Shown here one piece after another: positions 23,297 through 34,360 of a DNA stretch of 64,000 nt; the stretch's first letter is position 1, and each line of letters begins with the position of its first letter. A program made the translations under genes and the position numbers. This stretch comes from Lojkania enalia (taxonomy: Eukaryota > Ascomycota > Dothideomycetes > Pleosporales). The stretch is taken from the NCBI GenBank assembly GCA_010094045.1, contig ML986644.1, positions 71,687 through 135,686 of the forward strand. Direction: 5' to 3'. Under the pieces are notes generated by a model. That model was not told where the DNA came from. It did no database searches and saw nothing but the letters and a program-made list of their open reading frames with translations.

Positions 23297-25175
23297 TCAA
23301 GAGCTTGTGGACTTGTGTTTCCCTAGATGGCCTAGAGAATGCTCGCTCGCTGTTTCTAATTCTTCCTCAGATCCCCCGTCCGGGAGTTCATGTGTGGATA
23401 CCTGCCGGGTCCCGCTCACTCGCCCCACATCCGTGCCGTCTAGCTGCATGTTCGCCAAGCCCTGTGAAGAGTTCGCAGGCGTGGGGGAGTCCGATGATGA
23501 CGGTCCGCTCCCGCTGCCAGGCAGCCTTTCGGGGTTGATCACGTCTTCACCATTCGGTCCATGTGGGCGTATCCCAGCGAGGCCGTCTTTGTTCTCTCCC
23601 ATGTCGGGTGCTGGTAGGACGGCTCGCTGGCTCTTCAAACTACTCGCCTTACTAACATCGGAGCTTGATTCGGCCGGGCTTGCCGTGCGCAGACCAAGAT
23701 CTTTATCCTCACTTGGTGCAACGTTGTCTTGACCCGTCCAATCTGCGGGGGATGATTGTTCGACGGCCTCCCCCTCTTTGGGTTCGGTAATAATGATCCC
23801 AGGCCGGCCACTATCATCCCTGAGTGCTTTCCAGACTATGGCGATCCTGTCGAATGCTTGCGTGCCCTTTCTGCTGCTGCCTTTGATGCCGTCCATTGCA
23901 TCCCATGTGATCTCAAATACTCCTGATTCGTCCGCCATCCCATTTTGCTCCGGACCATTGCCCTCAAAGAACGTATTGAACCACACGTGTGCCACCGAAG
24001 TGACCATAGTTAAATCGAACGCTGCTTTATTTCGCCGCTCAACGTCGATGTTGATATCATTAGTGGGCAAAATCACGCGCTTGGAAGGGCGGAACACGAC
24101 ATCACCGGTTCCATCTTCCTCAAGATTTTCCTTGGATGAAGACGCCCCATCGTTTCCCAGCGTGTTGTCCTGGGAATACATTGTGGTGTCCCTCGACGGC
24201 GCTGTATTCTTGTCCTGTGTCTTGCGCTCTTTCTTGCTTGGCGACCTTCCTAGTCCGTTTTTGTTCATCACTTCAGCCACCACTTGAGTGAAGCCGCCAT
24301 CGGCTCGTATCTCGCCCCGCACAAGCTCTCGCTCAGACCGGTGGAATACGTGGAAACACTTTATGAGCTTACCCTCTTTCACAAATCCCTCAACTTGAAT
24401 CTTAACCCCATCTCTTAGTCCCCAGCAGTGAACCTCTAGTATCTCAACCTGTCGCTCGACATAGATCTTGTTGTACTTTGTCCATCGATCGACATAACCG
24501 ATCCATCTCAATTGACTTGGAATGCTTACCCCTTGGCCCCAGTTGGGTCGCATCCTTCGCTCGGTGAACCTCTTCAAAGCATCCTTGACGGTCCATCCCT
24601 CCTCACTGATAAGGTAACTGCAACTGGCGGTGCCGCTTCTGCCCTTTCCAGCCTTGCAGTGTACCACAACCACTCTGCCTTCCTTCCCCTTGAGCCAGTT
24701 GCGCATGCTCGCCATGATGTTGGGAATCAGCGCGAAGGGCGGCGGGTGGTGGTCGGGGAAGGGGTAATGGTAGATGCGGTTGTAGACTTCGCTGTCGGGA
24801 TAGCCGGTGCCCTCCGCACGAAATTCCCATATTGCCCAGTCTTCGCCGTGTTTCTGGTCGAGAAACTTGACGAGGGAGTCGAGCGGATTGCGATAAGCGC
24901 GTTGCGGATAGGTACCCGAGGGCCCAGAGGTCGCGATAACTAGTGGTAACGAATTCAGCCTTCGTTTCAGAGCCCGTAGGAGGTCTTTTTTTTTTTTTTG
25001 GTTTTCATTGGGAGGGGTGTTGGGGGGAAACCTACTATAGTTTGTCACATAGCAAAGATCGAGGCCGGCTTCTGGGTGCCTCGCACGAGGTCCCGCGACT
25101 ATCTGGCGGAGGAGCGAAGCCTGTACTCACGGTCAGGAGGAAGTCGCGCTATGGAGACCGCTCTATACGCACCAT
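23297..25175 (-). CDS. TEP1: PTEN-family phosphoinositide 3-phosphatase
   Basis: Model: complement of 23297-24939, 25036-25120 and 25173-25175, 576 residues. It is predicted to remove the 3-phosphate from phosphoinositides at membranes, opposing PI3-kinase signalling. The N-terminus carries the family start IVAGPRARHPEAGLDLCYVT and the IATSGPSGTYPQRAYRNP segment. The catalytic WPD-equivalent Asp is in FPDHHPPPF near residue 90. The P-loop HCKAGKGRSG has its Cys near residue 122, close to the positions in human PTEN. A C2-like region follows (EVHCWGLRDGVKIQV), with a long acidic Ser-rich tail from about residue 400. The P-loop has Ser where PTEN has Thr (GRSG for GRTG), which is tolerated in phosphatases. 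Exon 1 appears to hold only the ATG (see findings). No other ATG in frame gives the conserved N-terminus. Confidence 0.92.
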
Positions 25176-25595
25176 GTCGTTTGCGCTGCGATGGGTGGTT
25201 TGTGGTGTTCTATTCCAGCCTGGCTACCATAGCTGAAGTACAAGCCTGTTGCAGCCTCAGCAATGATGCAGCGATACGGCTCAAGGGGGCGTTCCTGCTT
25301 TCCTAGGCGCATTAGTGATGTCATCCCTGTTCAGCTAAGCATTGCCAAGCTCATGTCGTCTGCTTAGCTCGGAAAATCGGATTCCATCTAAAGCCATCAC
25401 TGGGGCCACGGTAACAGATATTCGACATTCACAAAAGGGCATTCACACGCCAGCAGCTCTCATACCAAAATACAGCAGAGATGCTACAAATATTAATGGG
25501 TTGCGCTCATCTATCTTGATGCGGCTCCAGGAAACGGCGGACGCCTTGAGGATGCAGACGCATGCGATGCCACTTAATAGCTATGGGGAGCTCAT
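25176..25595. other. Short intergenic region
   Basis: Between the TEP1 start and the 3' end of the PPR gene on the same strand. No supported gene; it must hold the TEP1 promoter and the terminator region of the upstream gene. Confidence 0.5.
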
Positions 25596-27421
25596 CTATG
25601 TATCCTCTGCAGCTTGAACAGCTTCCGAGACCTCTACCGGATGGATAAACCGATCCTCAACGGCTTGCATGAGCTCCTTCCTAGGCATGAATCCCGCCTT
25701 TTTCATGTCGTCTAGCAGGCGGGGTGTTCTTGCGTCACCCTTTTCAATGCCTGCGGCTATCAATATCTCAAACATACTTCTGCGAGGAACGTGGCCCTCC
25801 CCCCTCATCTCCTCATAATACAGGAACGCATCTTTCACATCATTGGCTTGACAGCACACATGGACCAGACGGTCGTAGGTCAACGCATCTGGTTTAAGGT
25901 CAAGCTCAATCATTTCCGAGGCGAGAAACATAGCCAATTCCTTGCGCGCAGCCTTGTGACAGCCTTGGAAGAGAATGTTGAATGTCGTTGTGTTCGGCCC
26001 GGCTCTGCTCACTGTATGTAATGCTTTGTATATTTCGATCGCCTCTTCAAGTCTTCCGAATTGTACTGATGCCTGTAGACATACATTGACCGCGGCTGTT
26101 GGGACCTTACGACCAGTATTCTCCAGATTCTGGAGCATATCGAAAACCTCCAAGGGACGAGATGATTCCTGGTTCAAATATGTATAGAGCGAGTGGAGAC
26201 TTGCTTCGTCTACCCCGACCCCGGACTCTTGCATGATGAGAATCACCGAGAGAGCAGCGTCCAGACTTTTGGCTCTTAAATGAGCCTCCAACAGTAACTC
26301 GTAGTGAAGTGAGTCAAAAGTGGTGTTGCGTTCTACTAACAAGCGGAACACGTCGGTCGCGAGTTTGATGTTCCCAGTGCGTGCCGCAATGTTAAGCACA
26401 TTGAGGCAGGTGCCAGTGGCAGGCTTCAAATACGATGGGACCACCTGAAAGTCCCACACCCGATTCACAGCCTCAACCTAAGACACCCATTAACAATGCG
26501 AAATATTAAGCTCTTGGGAGTTTACTGACATGGTGGAGCCTGCTAGCCGTGTCAAGGACGTGCGTCCAGAGTGTATAGGAAATACTGGAATCACCCAAAT
26601 TTTGGCGCAGCAGGAGCAGCTGATATGCTTCTTCAACCTCATCATAATCAAGCAGTAGATAGATAGCCTGATCAAGCAGCCACGGCGCAACACGGATGCG
26701 TTGCTGAAGCATGGAATCGATCTTCTCCAGTGCCTGCTCAAAATTCCTATCTCGCAAAAGCCCTGCCACAACCATGTTGTGCCCCCGATCATTCAATATA
26801 AACCATCGCTCCTTCATGAACTCGAGAATCTCGGCGCGGAGCAAATAATCAGGATGGACCGCCAAAGCCTAATGGCATTAGCATTGGAGAAAGAAAATGC
26901 CAGAAGCAATTCAATACCTCTAAAATGTTATGGCAAGCTGTTGCATCTAGTTCAATGCCTTCCTCCTGCATCTCCTCCAGAATCCTCCTGATCTTGCCTG
27001 CTGTGCCATCTTCTGGGCTCACGAAGCTGTGTAAAATTGCCGAATACAGCAGAATGTTCGGCTTCTCCCGCCGATCCTTGATGAGTATCTTTACGATATT
27101 CATTACCTCCTGGCTACGGCCGCCGGCGGCATCGATGCGGAGGCGCGCATAAAGTTCGGTCGTAGGGAGATGCACTAGCGATAGCTTATCCTTGTTTTGA
27201 AGACGAGCTGGGCCTTGGGAGCCACTGCGGAAGACTGGAGACTGGGAATTGGCGTCAGGCGTTACGGTGTAGGAGCGGGTTGTTCGCAGAGGTCTCGGGG
27301 GTTTGTTGCTGAGGTTATTTGTGACTTGACATTGGACGAGCCTGCGCAGAGAGCGAGCAGGCTGGAACGAGGGACAAAGACAGCGCCACAGTCCATCGTA
27401 GACGACTGGACGCGTCATCAT
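25596..27421 (-). CDS. Mitochondrial pentatricopeptide-repeat-type protein
   Basis: Model: complement of 25596-26477, 26530-26868 and 26918-27421, 574 residues. Both introns are phase 0 and about 50 nt. The first about 60 residues are Arg/Ser/Thr-rich with few acids and end near TTRSYTVTP, as in a mitochondrial presequence. The remainder is alpha-helical with repeated PPR/TPR-like units, for example TTFNILFQGCHKAARKELAM, DALTYDRLVHVCCQANDVKD and FEILIAAGIEKGD. PPR proteins bind organellar RNA and act in its processing or translation; that role is from family knowledge. The exact orthologue is not named because PPR proteins diverge quickly. The reading frame continues upstream of the chosen ATG without a better start. 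Confidence 0.8.
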
Positions 27422-28008
27422 AGCACTGGTACCTAGGGAGGTGAGTCGTGACAATAATCTGGAAGAACCAAGGATGAAGAGTGGAATCTCGTCCGTGCGA
27501 TGCCTCGGTCGCCAAGAGCCATGGGCGAATTTTACAGAGGGTCAATTAAATAAGAACTCAAGTACCATAAGTCAAATCAAAAATAAAATATCTTTGCTAA
27601 AGTAGGTAACAGTCCCCGGTCTTTATTAAAATCACGGTTGTCTATTTACGATGCTCCTCCAGGATTGAAGCAAAGTGCTCCGATCTAATTCAATTCAACA
27701 CCTCGAAAATTGAACATGCCCAATACCATTGAATATTTTTTAGGCGCCCACAAAGGCCTACCCTATAGAATCATATGCCACAGTCATGTTATCCATTTTA
27801 ACCACCCGCTACCGTCCAAATAAAACATATTACACAAAATATCTCCAAAGGCGAGAGGACTGGGTATATACATAGAATACCATGCAAGAAAATTATGCGC
27901 AAAACTTACCCCGGCTGCAGCTTCTTGCCGGAGCTTCCGCTACTGGCGAATTAAATGGATACAAAGCCCATCATGAAGTAAACAGCGTTCGCCGCTCACA
28001 AGAAGATC
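27422..28008. other. Intergenic region
   Basis: 587 bp between the PPR gene start and the CDS1 stop. It is AT-rich from 27540 to 27900 with no credible frame. It probably contains the CDS1 3' untranslated region and the promoter of the PPR gene. Confidence 0.5.
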
Positions 28009-29584
28009 TCACCGTCTCTTCATCTGCGTCTCAAAAAAATCGAGCACCTGTTTACGTTAGTTCTTATATAAGAACATACTCCGGAAAGGGGCCCTACCTT
28101 GGAAGGAAGAAGTTCTTGGTTGACTAGGTGCTTGCTGAGTATTCTAAGGACATCCAGTTGCTCCTCTGGAGACAGCCCAGTGATGGCAGACTCAAGAACG
28201 CCGCCAACAGTGGTCTTATGAACCGCAATGAAGCTAGTGTAATACATAAAAGCAATAGAACCCATGATGAACTGGCAATCCATGCGGTCCGTCATACCTC
28301 CATGGCCAGGGATTGAGTCGCCAAAATCCTTAATCTTGAATGTGCGCTTCAGTCCAGAGGCAAAGAAGCCACCAAATGGCGCAATTAGGGAAGCAAAAGT
28401 TGCCAAGACAAAAACGTGGAACTGGACTGGTGCAATCAAGAACCTGCTTGGCAAATGCGTCCATTCGGGCAACGGCACAGGGAGGGTGTATTGGCGTGGA
28501 ATGAACACAGGGTTAGGCTTGCACTCGAGTCCAGTCCATAGGTTTGCGCCAAGATCCTAACCATGGTAAGCGCCCATGGCTCAAGCAGAGTGTTTTGACA
28601 TAAAACTTACGTTGACAGGGCAAATGAAGTAGTTGTAGCGAATCATAATGTTAGTGAAGAATACTCCGAAGATAATTGTGAAAAACCAAGCACCGAGAAA
28701 GCCCTCCCAAGTCTTCTTGGGCGAGATCTTGATCAACGGCGTACGACCGAAGGTGATACCGCAGAGATAGGCAAAAATGTCATTTGTAATGACCATGGCA
28801 ACGGGTAAGAAGAACCAGATCATGCCTTCGAAGATGTTATTGATGACGAAATGACCTTGACCGACGATGAGGAAGAGAGCCATGTGGACCCAGGCAAACT
28901 GGGTGAACTGGAACTTATAATGGCCCTTCTGTAAGGAGCTGACAAAGGAGATGAAGCCTGAGGAACCGTGTTAGCCACATGGAAGGGGTGGTGAAGATTG
29001 GGTACTTGCCGATCATATACAGCATAAAGCTTATGAACCTGTGATGTGTGGCCAGCGGAAGAAGAATCCTATCAACCAAAAGGATGTGCTTGAAGTAGTA
29101 GATGACGCTTTCGCCGTAGAGGAAATACATAGTGGTCCCTAAGAAGTACCAGTTCAGGGCCTTTGTAAAACGCAGGCTTCGGGCGCGGCTGGGGACATTT
29201 GATATCGCAATGACCTCCTTGAAGGATATGATTTGAACAGCGGTAACCACCATGATGATATAGAGGTGGCCGGCGAACAGGGCCCAGAAGAAGCCCCCAA
29301 TCATAATGAAGGTCCATATCGTGCGGGTGATGAAGTTGGCCTTCTTCTTCTCGTACTCAGACTGCGGCGGAGGCTCCGGCGCCTGGATACACGTTAGCAA
29401 GGCGGGCTGGTGGGGACGACAGAAGACATACCGCCGGCTCCGGCTTGCCCAAGACGCCGTTGCGCGTGGGGCTGCCGGGCTCAGAAGCGTTCTCGCTGAT
29501 TTCCGACATGCTGGTGCTGAGCCGTCGCGCCTTTCCGTTGCTCCCGCGGTGCTGAAACTTTACGTCCTTCCGTGGACGCGCCAT
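28009..29584 (-). CDS. CDS1: Phosphatidate cytidylyltransferase (CDP-diacylglycerol synthase)
   Basis: Model: complement of 28009-28047, 28098-28556, 28611-28957, 29010-29382 and 29432-29584, 456 residues, matching yeast Cds1 in size. It makes CDP-diacylglycerol from phosphatidic acid and CTP in the ER membrane, the entry to phosphatidylinositol, phosphatidylserine and cardiolipin. The full family signature is present: SGLKR, then KIKD, then PGHGGMTDRMD, starting near residue 358. ISPKKTWEGF precedes it. Several hydrophobic helices cover the middle, and a charged RRLSTS leader precedes them. The last exon encodes only 12 residues (ending QMKRR). The intron at 28958-29009 must start with GC rather than GT to keep the conserved MIGFISFV junction. 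It is transcribed away from the checkpoint gene at 30053, sharing a 468-bp upstream region. Confidence 0.95.
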
Positions 29585-30052
29585 TGTGCGGCTTTATTCT
29601 GAAGCTTCTGAGATCTTGACGTGGTCGACGAGGACCGTGTTCGCGTGCACGGCGGAGGCAGACCCGGCGCAAGGAGGGGAAACGCGGCAGCGGGAGGAGG
29701 ATGGGGGACGTCTTGAGCGACGTGGACGGTGGGGAGGAGAAGGGAGATGGGGCGGTATGGGTGCGTCCTGATGGCTTAGAAAGTGCTGGACTTGGCTGTG
29801 AGAGAGGGCGGCGCAGGCGGAGCCAACGTCATTTCAACCGCCGAAGCTATTAGTCCGCCCACGCTGGGACTCCTGCGGGCATGTGAAGCGCTAGCCTAGC
29901 ACCACCAACCTCCACACCAAACGCTGCATCGCGCATCCCGCACCCAGGCAAGCACCAGCAGGCCGCCCGCAGGCCGCCCGCAGGCACCACCACGGCGGCA
30001 TCGAGAGACATGCCGAGCAGAGCACGGCCGCCCAGGGAGGAGTGGCATTGCA
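29585..30052. promoter_or_regulatory. Bidirectional promoter region of CDS1 and rad26
   Basis: The 468 bp between two divergent start codons must contain both promoters. The sequence is GC-rich (CGGCGG, GGAGGAG and CCGCCCGCAGG repeats, the last in tandem near 29960-29985). No single factor site is assigned. Confidence 0.6.
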
Positions 30053-32254
30053 ATGGCAGACATGGACGAAGATGACGACTTCAGCTTCTCCGACCACGAC
30101 CTCGACGACCTGCCCGCCAACGCGCTGCAGCAGCTCGAGACGACGGCCATTCTATCCACCCAGCAGCCTGCGAGCGCATTCCCCCCCGAATCCGGCTATG
30201 GACTGGACGATGCCGACGAAGTCATCAACCTCGACGACGAGGCAGCCGCGCCCCCGCAACAACCGCACCGCAACCAGCACCAGCGCCAGCACCAGCACAG
30301 CGATCCCCGCGGCGGCCACGGCTACCACGGCGCAGCGGAGGCCGAGGAGGACCCAATGATGCCGCCGCGGTCGCAGGTCGACATCAACCAGCTGTTGCTG
30401 CGCATCAAGAAGCTCAACCAGGACAATGCCCGCCTCAACCGTGACCTGCAGAGTGAACGATCCAAGGCCCTAGCCAAGTCGGGCGAAGTCGATACCGTCC
30501 GGCGGCGGTTTGAGGCAGCCACTCGCGACAATGATCGCAGGATCCAGGCGATTCAGCAGTCGCACGCCGAGTCTCTGGCGAAGCAGAAGGCTGAATTGGA
30601 CAAGATACGCCGGGAGCGGGAACAGGCCCAGACTAACAACCTCTTTCTGGAACACGATCTGGCGCGCGAAGCAGACAAGGCCAAGCAGATGAAGAAGACC
30701 CTGCGAGGCGGTGTCGTGTCGAAGCCAAAGCCAGCGAGCCCGGTTGGGACCCCGAAACGCCAGAAGTCGCTCCCTTTTCGGGACGGGTTCGATGATGAAG
30801 ACATCGTCATGGCTTCGCCAACCAAGAATAAGGATAAGCCCAGGGCAGCAACACCAAAGCAGGCGGGTAAGCGGAAGAGACAGGTGGCGGACCAGAGTCC
30901 TATTCCAGCTCTGCAATTAAGCGAGCCACGAGAGCGTCCCAAATCACAAGAACGTCCAGTTCCACTAGAAAATAGATTCGATCATGCCGTATTTGGGAAT
31001 CGAGAGAAAGACGATCATCGCTTCAAGCTCCTCAATCGTCTGGTTAATCACCGGCCATTAAACGGCCAGCATCGGGTGCTGGAAGCTCTTGCCCAGTTCT
31101 CATTTCCCTCTCAGCCCGAAAAGAAACTGTCTTCTATGGTATACGACGAATTGTCTTCTTGCAGCGTGGAACAAGACGTTCATGCAATGGCTGTGCGGAT
31201 TTGTCATGTCTTCCTCGCAATCTGGGATCAATGTCTCGAAGAGCAGTTCTACAGTCCCCTACATTTGGTCGTCGATGCCGTCCAATTCGTTCTAGCTTGT
31301 GAGCCTTCTAAAACTGCCTCTGCTATCACTGAGCGCGCCATTCCTCCCATTCTTTCCACCATCACTCTAGTAGCCGAGCCCATTGCCTGGGCGGCTAGGT
31401 CACAAAAGCCTTTGGCCGATCTTTTTTCGTCCACGCAACGGAAGATCTGTGCTGATATTGACGTTTTATACTGTCTTGACTTGCTCTATTCAATCGCCAC
31501 TAGCTGCATCGCCTCCCAAGACGCCATTATTAAATTCTGGCGAAGCATATCCCCGGATCTTCCGTTAGTCATCCTTCAAAAGACTCAGCCTCTCCCCCAG
31601 ATCATACTCATGATGCGGATACTCAGCACATCGGCTCTGACAGATACCCTGGGTGTTATAGCGCCGGAAGGCTCGGCGCCAGACGACCAAGCACGTAGAG
31701 AAAACGACATCATTGAGCGTCTCTCATGGCTCCTCACCGAAACACTGGAGCCGTTTCCCGACCCTAGCACCCCTGATCAAAAACTTGATCCGTACTCCCC
31801 AAAACAGTTGTTGGATCTACGTATCGACGTCCTCCGTCTGCTCACTACTTTTAGCATATCGGAGTCGGGCTCGTCACGCTTGATTCACCATCGTCACTGT
31901 GTCGGGCGCCTGATCAAGTATCTAGATTCTTGTCTCTCATCTCTATATTCCCAGCCACTGTTCCCAACACAGTCCTTGACTATCACGTCGATCAATCTTA
32001 TCATGAAGTTGATTTACCATCTCATAACGTCTCACCCTGACATCGATGTCAAGTCTAAACTCGGCGTTATCCAGGGAGGCGAGCACAAGTATCTCGTAGC
32101 GCTTGCTAGACTAGCATTCAGCGATGGTTTGGTTCTGGAGCAAGGAATAGACGAGGAGGTTGTAGATGCTGCTCACGCGATTTTGGATGAGGGACTCAGT
32201 TTGGAGGAAGGCGAGGGGTTGGTACGGGTATTTAGCAGTGGTAATAGCACGTAG
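30053..32254 (+). CDS. DNA-damage checkpoint protein, ATRIP/Rad26/UvsD family
   Basis: A single-exon frame of 733 residues. The acidic N-terminus (DEDDDFSFSDHDLDDLP) resembles the RPA-contacting start of ATRIP-family proteins. A coiled coil spans about residues 115-225 (LNQDNARLNRDLQSERSKAL through KAKQMKKTLRGG), expected to mediate dimerisation and binding to the ATR-type kinase. The C-terminal two thirds are helical, consistent with a HEAT-like fold. The protein should recruit ATR kinase (UvsB/Mec1) to RPA-coated single-stranded DNA in the nucleus. The middle carries Lys/Pro-rich low-complexity sequence with many possible SP phosphorylation sites. Homologues diverge greatly, so the call rests on overall architecture and the N-terminal motif rather than on a catalytic signature. 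Confidence 0.8.
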   Translation: MADMDEDDDFSFSDHDLDDLPANALQQLETTAILSTQQPASAFPPESGYGLDDADEVINLDDEAAAPPQQPHRNQHQRQHQHSDPRGGHGYHGAAEAEEDPMMPPRSQVDINQLLLRIKKLNQDNARLNRDLQSERSKALAKSGEVDTVRRRFEAATRDNDRRIQAIQQSHAESLAKQKAELDKIRREREQAQTNNLFLEHDLAREADKAKQMKKTLRGGVVSKPKPASPVGTPKRQKSLPFRDGFDDEDIVMASPTKNKDKPRAATPKQAGKRKRQVADQSPIPALQLSEPRERPKSQERPVPLENRFDHAVFGNREKDDHRFKLLNRLVNHRPLNGQHRVLEALAQFSFPSQPEKKLSSMVYDELSSCSVEQDVHAMAVRICHVFLAIWDQCLEEQFYSPLHLVVDAVQFVLACEPSKTASAITERAIPPILSTITLVAEPIAWAARSQKPLADLFSSTQRKICADIDVLYCLDLLYSIATSCIASQDAIIKFWRSISPDLPLVILQKTQPLPQIILMMRILSTSALTDTLGVIAPEGSAPDDQARRENDIIERLSWLLTETLEPFPDPSTPDQKLDPYSPKQLLDLRIDVLRLLTTFSISESGSSRLIHHRHCVGRLIKYLDSCLSSLYSQPLFPTQSLTITSINLIMKLIYHLITSHPDIDVKSKLGVIQGGEHKYLVALARLAFSDGLVLEQGIDEEVVDAAHAILDEGLSLEEGEGLVRVFSSGNST

Positions 32255-32977
32255 ATCTCCAGTGGTTGCCTTATTAAGTCGTCACGGTAGGGTTATTGCT
32301 AATGACCTATTGCGGAGATTATTTAGGGTATTGCGGCATTGGATTGTTTGCATTGGGCGGCGTCGTTGTGTATTTGTTGATGAATCAGGTTTTTAGGATA
32401 AGGTAGTATTGAATATGACGGCATCGTCCTCGAGAGGTAAAAGTACTATTTTCCTATATAAGGGCCAGTGTACAGAATCAGTGCCTGAGGGATCAATCTA
32501 GGATCGATATAGATTTCTTCCGTATCTAACTAAAATCTGCATTGATATTGTCTAAAACTTTTATTAAACATATTTTTATGCAGTAGTCCGTATCACACTA
32601 GCTGTACACTGCCTCCCTCAATATCTAGCTAGCGCGAGAGCTTTCATTGTGCTTTACGAAAATGGAAACTTAGCAAGGTACTGTTCATTCAAACATAAGC
32701 GTCTATCTAGACGCGTGAAAATGTGTATATATTATTGAACGATCACCTCGAGAATGAGGGGTTTTTTTTTTTTTTTTTTTTTTAATTCATTAGGTGGTTT
32801 TGAAGTAAATTACCCGAGACGGAGAGAGGAAGCGCTGAAGTGGGTAGGATTAAAGACGTTTGATATCAAATCGGACACCTACCCATCCCATCCAGCACCA
32901 ATCATTGATCAAAAGACCGCATCGCTTTATCCTAAAATCTATACTCGACGCCCTATATACACCATCAAGATCCCTAC
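32255..32977. other. Intergenic region with T-tract
   Basis: Convergent gap between the checkpoint gene and the GH7 gene. It is AT-rich with short palindromic bits such as AGGATCGATATAGAT and no supported frame. The T22 run at 32762-32783 is listed separately. Confidence 0.5.
32762..32783 (+). repeat. T22 homopolymer tract
   Basis: An uninterrupted run of 22 thymines (A22 on the minus strand) about 200 bp beyond the GH7 gene stop. It is likely length-variable and could be a terminator-linked tract or retroposition scar. Confidence 0.9.
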
Positions 32978-34360
32978 CTACTCCTCCCTATTCCAACGAT
33001 GTCTCCTTCCGGCCTTAAACGTCGATCCAATGTCCCCCCAGCGAATATTACTAAACACCACCGCCGGATCTTTCTCTACCTTGACTATATTCTTTGGGTC
33101 GCCCTCGGTCGCATTGCAAGGCCCTGAGTTGCCGCCATCCAGCCACTGCATAAAGCCGCCCTCATCCCACCACACGCTCATTGCAAGCACCATACCCCGA
33201 GACATGGACTCACCCATCCCCTTCATAGCACCCAGATTCATGAACGTGACAGCGTTCTGCCTCGTGCAGTACGCGTCATCCGTCGGCCCCGTAACATTAA
33301 CAGCTGCATTCTCAAAGACCTTTCCATTCTGCACATACTTGCGCACAATCTCCGTGAGCACGCCGTCCTTGGCCGGGAACTGGGTGACGACGGTGAAGGG
33401 TTTAGAGGTGTCGATTTTGAAGCCGGTGCCGGCGCCGTAGTAGTTCCTTTCGCCGTTGGCGTAAGGGTTGTTGCCGCATCCGTTCTTGTCGCAGACGCCG
33501 CTGCGGCCGCATTCGTCGCCGGTGCAGCGGTAGAGGCCGGGCTTGCTGCAGGTGTGCGGAGCAAGCTGTGTGGCGCGTTTGTTGGCTTCCCAAATGTCGA
33601 GTTCGTTGCAGCAGATGCCTTCGCCTTTGATGTTGCCCTAGTGGTCTATTAATATCTTTATGTAACGGCATTCTATCCTTTGCAGGCTTCAGGGACCTGT
33701 GCGGACAATGATATGCAAGTGTATCTTCCTCTATAAGAGGAGAGTCAAACTTACAAGGCCGTTAACCCAAGGTGTGACATAGCATTGAGCATCACAATAG
33801 CCCGTTCCGTACGCAGCACCTCCTTGATTCAGAGCGCTCTGGCCGCCATTTTCCTCCATTTCCGACAGATACAGTGCTCCGTTCATTCCGCAGGGCAGCT
33901 TCGAGACATCGACGTCGAAGCTGAATTCCTGGCCGGTCAACTTGAGCATCTCGTACTTCTTCTCTCCTTCTGCTAACAGGTAGAGTCTGGGGCTCGCCAC
34001 GCCGCCTGTAGGGTTGAACAGCTTCATGTTGAGGACATCTCCTTTAGTAGTAACTCCGTAATTAGCATAGTTACTGATTCCCTCCATGATACAGTTTTTG
34101 GCGCAATCGGCCTCAGTCGGGCACGCCTTTGGATCCGCTGGGTTCCCCCAGCTACCGCAACCAGCATTCTGGTTATTTTTCTGGTGTATAGGGTGGGACA
34201 TAGAGTCGAGGACAACCGCTGTGTTCAATTGCTTACAGCCCCCGGCGGTCGTGCATTTCCATGTTGTAAGCTTCGGATGGACCTCCTTGGTTGATCCCAG
34301 GCCCTGTGCCGACGCAAGACCCACAAGCAACGAGGCTACGAGACCGAATGGAGCCGGCAT
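32978..34360 (-). CDS. Secreted GH7 endo-beta-1,4-glucanase
   Basis: Model: complement of 32978-33637 and 33755-34360, one phase-0 intron, 421 residues. A signal peptide (MPAPFGLVASLLVGLASAQG) directs secretion. The mature protein starts near QGLG and has many cysteines for the disulfides of this family. The catalytic block ELDIWEAN gives nucleophile Glu about 214, Asp 216 and acid/base Glu 219, so the retaining mechanism should work. Length and the EG-like VWWDEGGFMQWLDGGNSGPC segment fit an endoglucanase (cellulose chain interior cleavage) rather than a cellobiohydrolase. No carbohydrate-binding module or linker follows: the frame stops after a basic RRHRWNREE tail. Expression is likely under carbon catabolite control (see the upstream site). 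Confidence 0.93.

Noticed and set aside
32754..33440. 228-codon plus-strand frame
   Set aside because: It is antisense to the GH7 catalytic exon and begins with the homopolymer-encoded Phe run.
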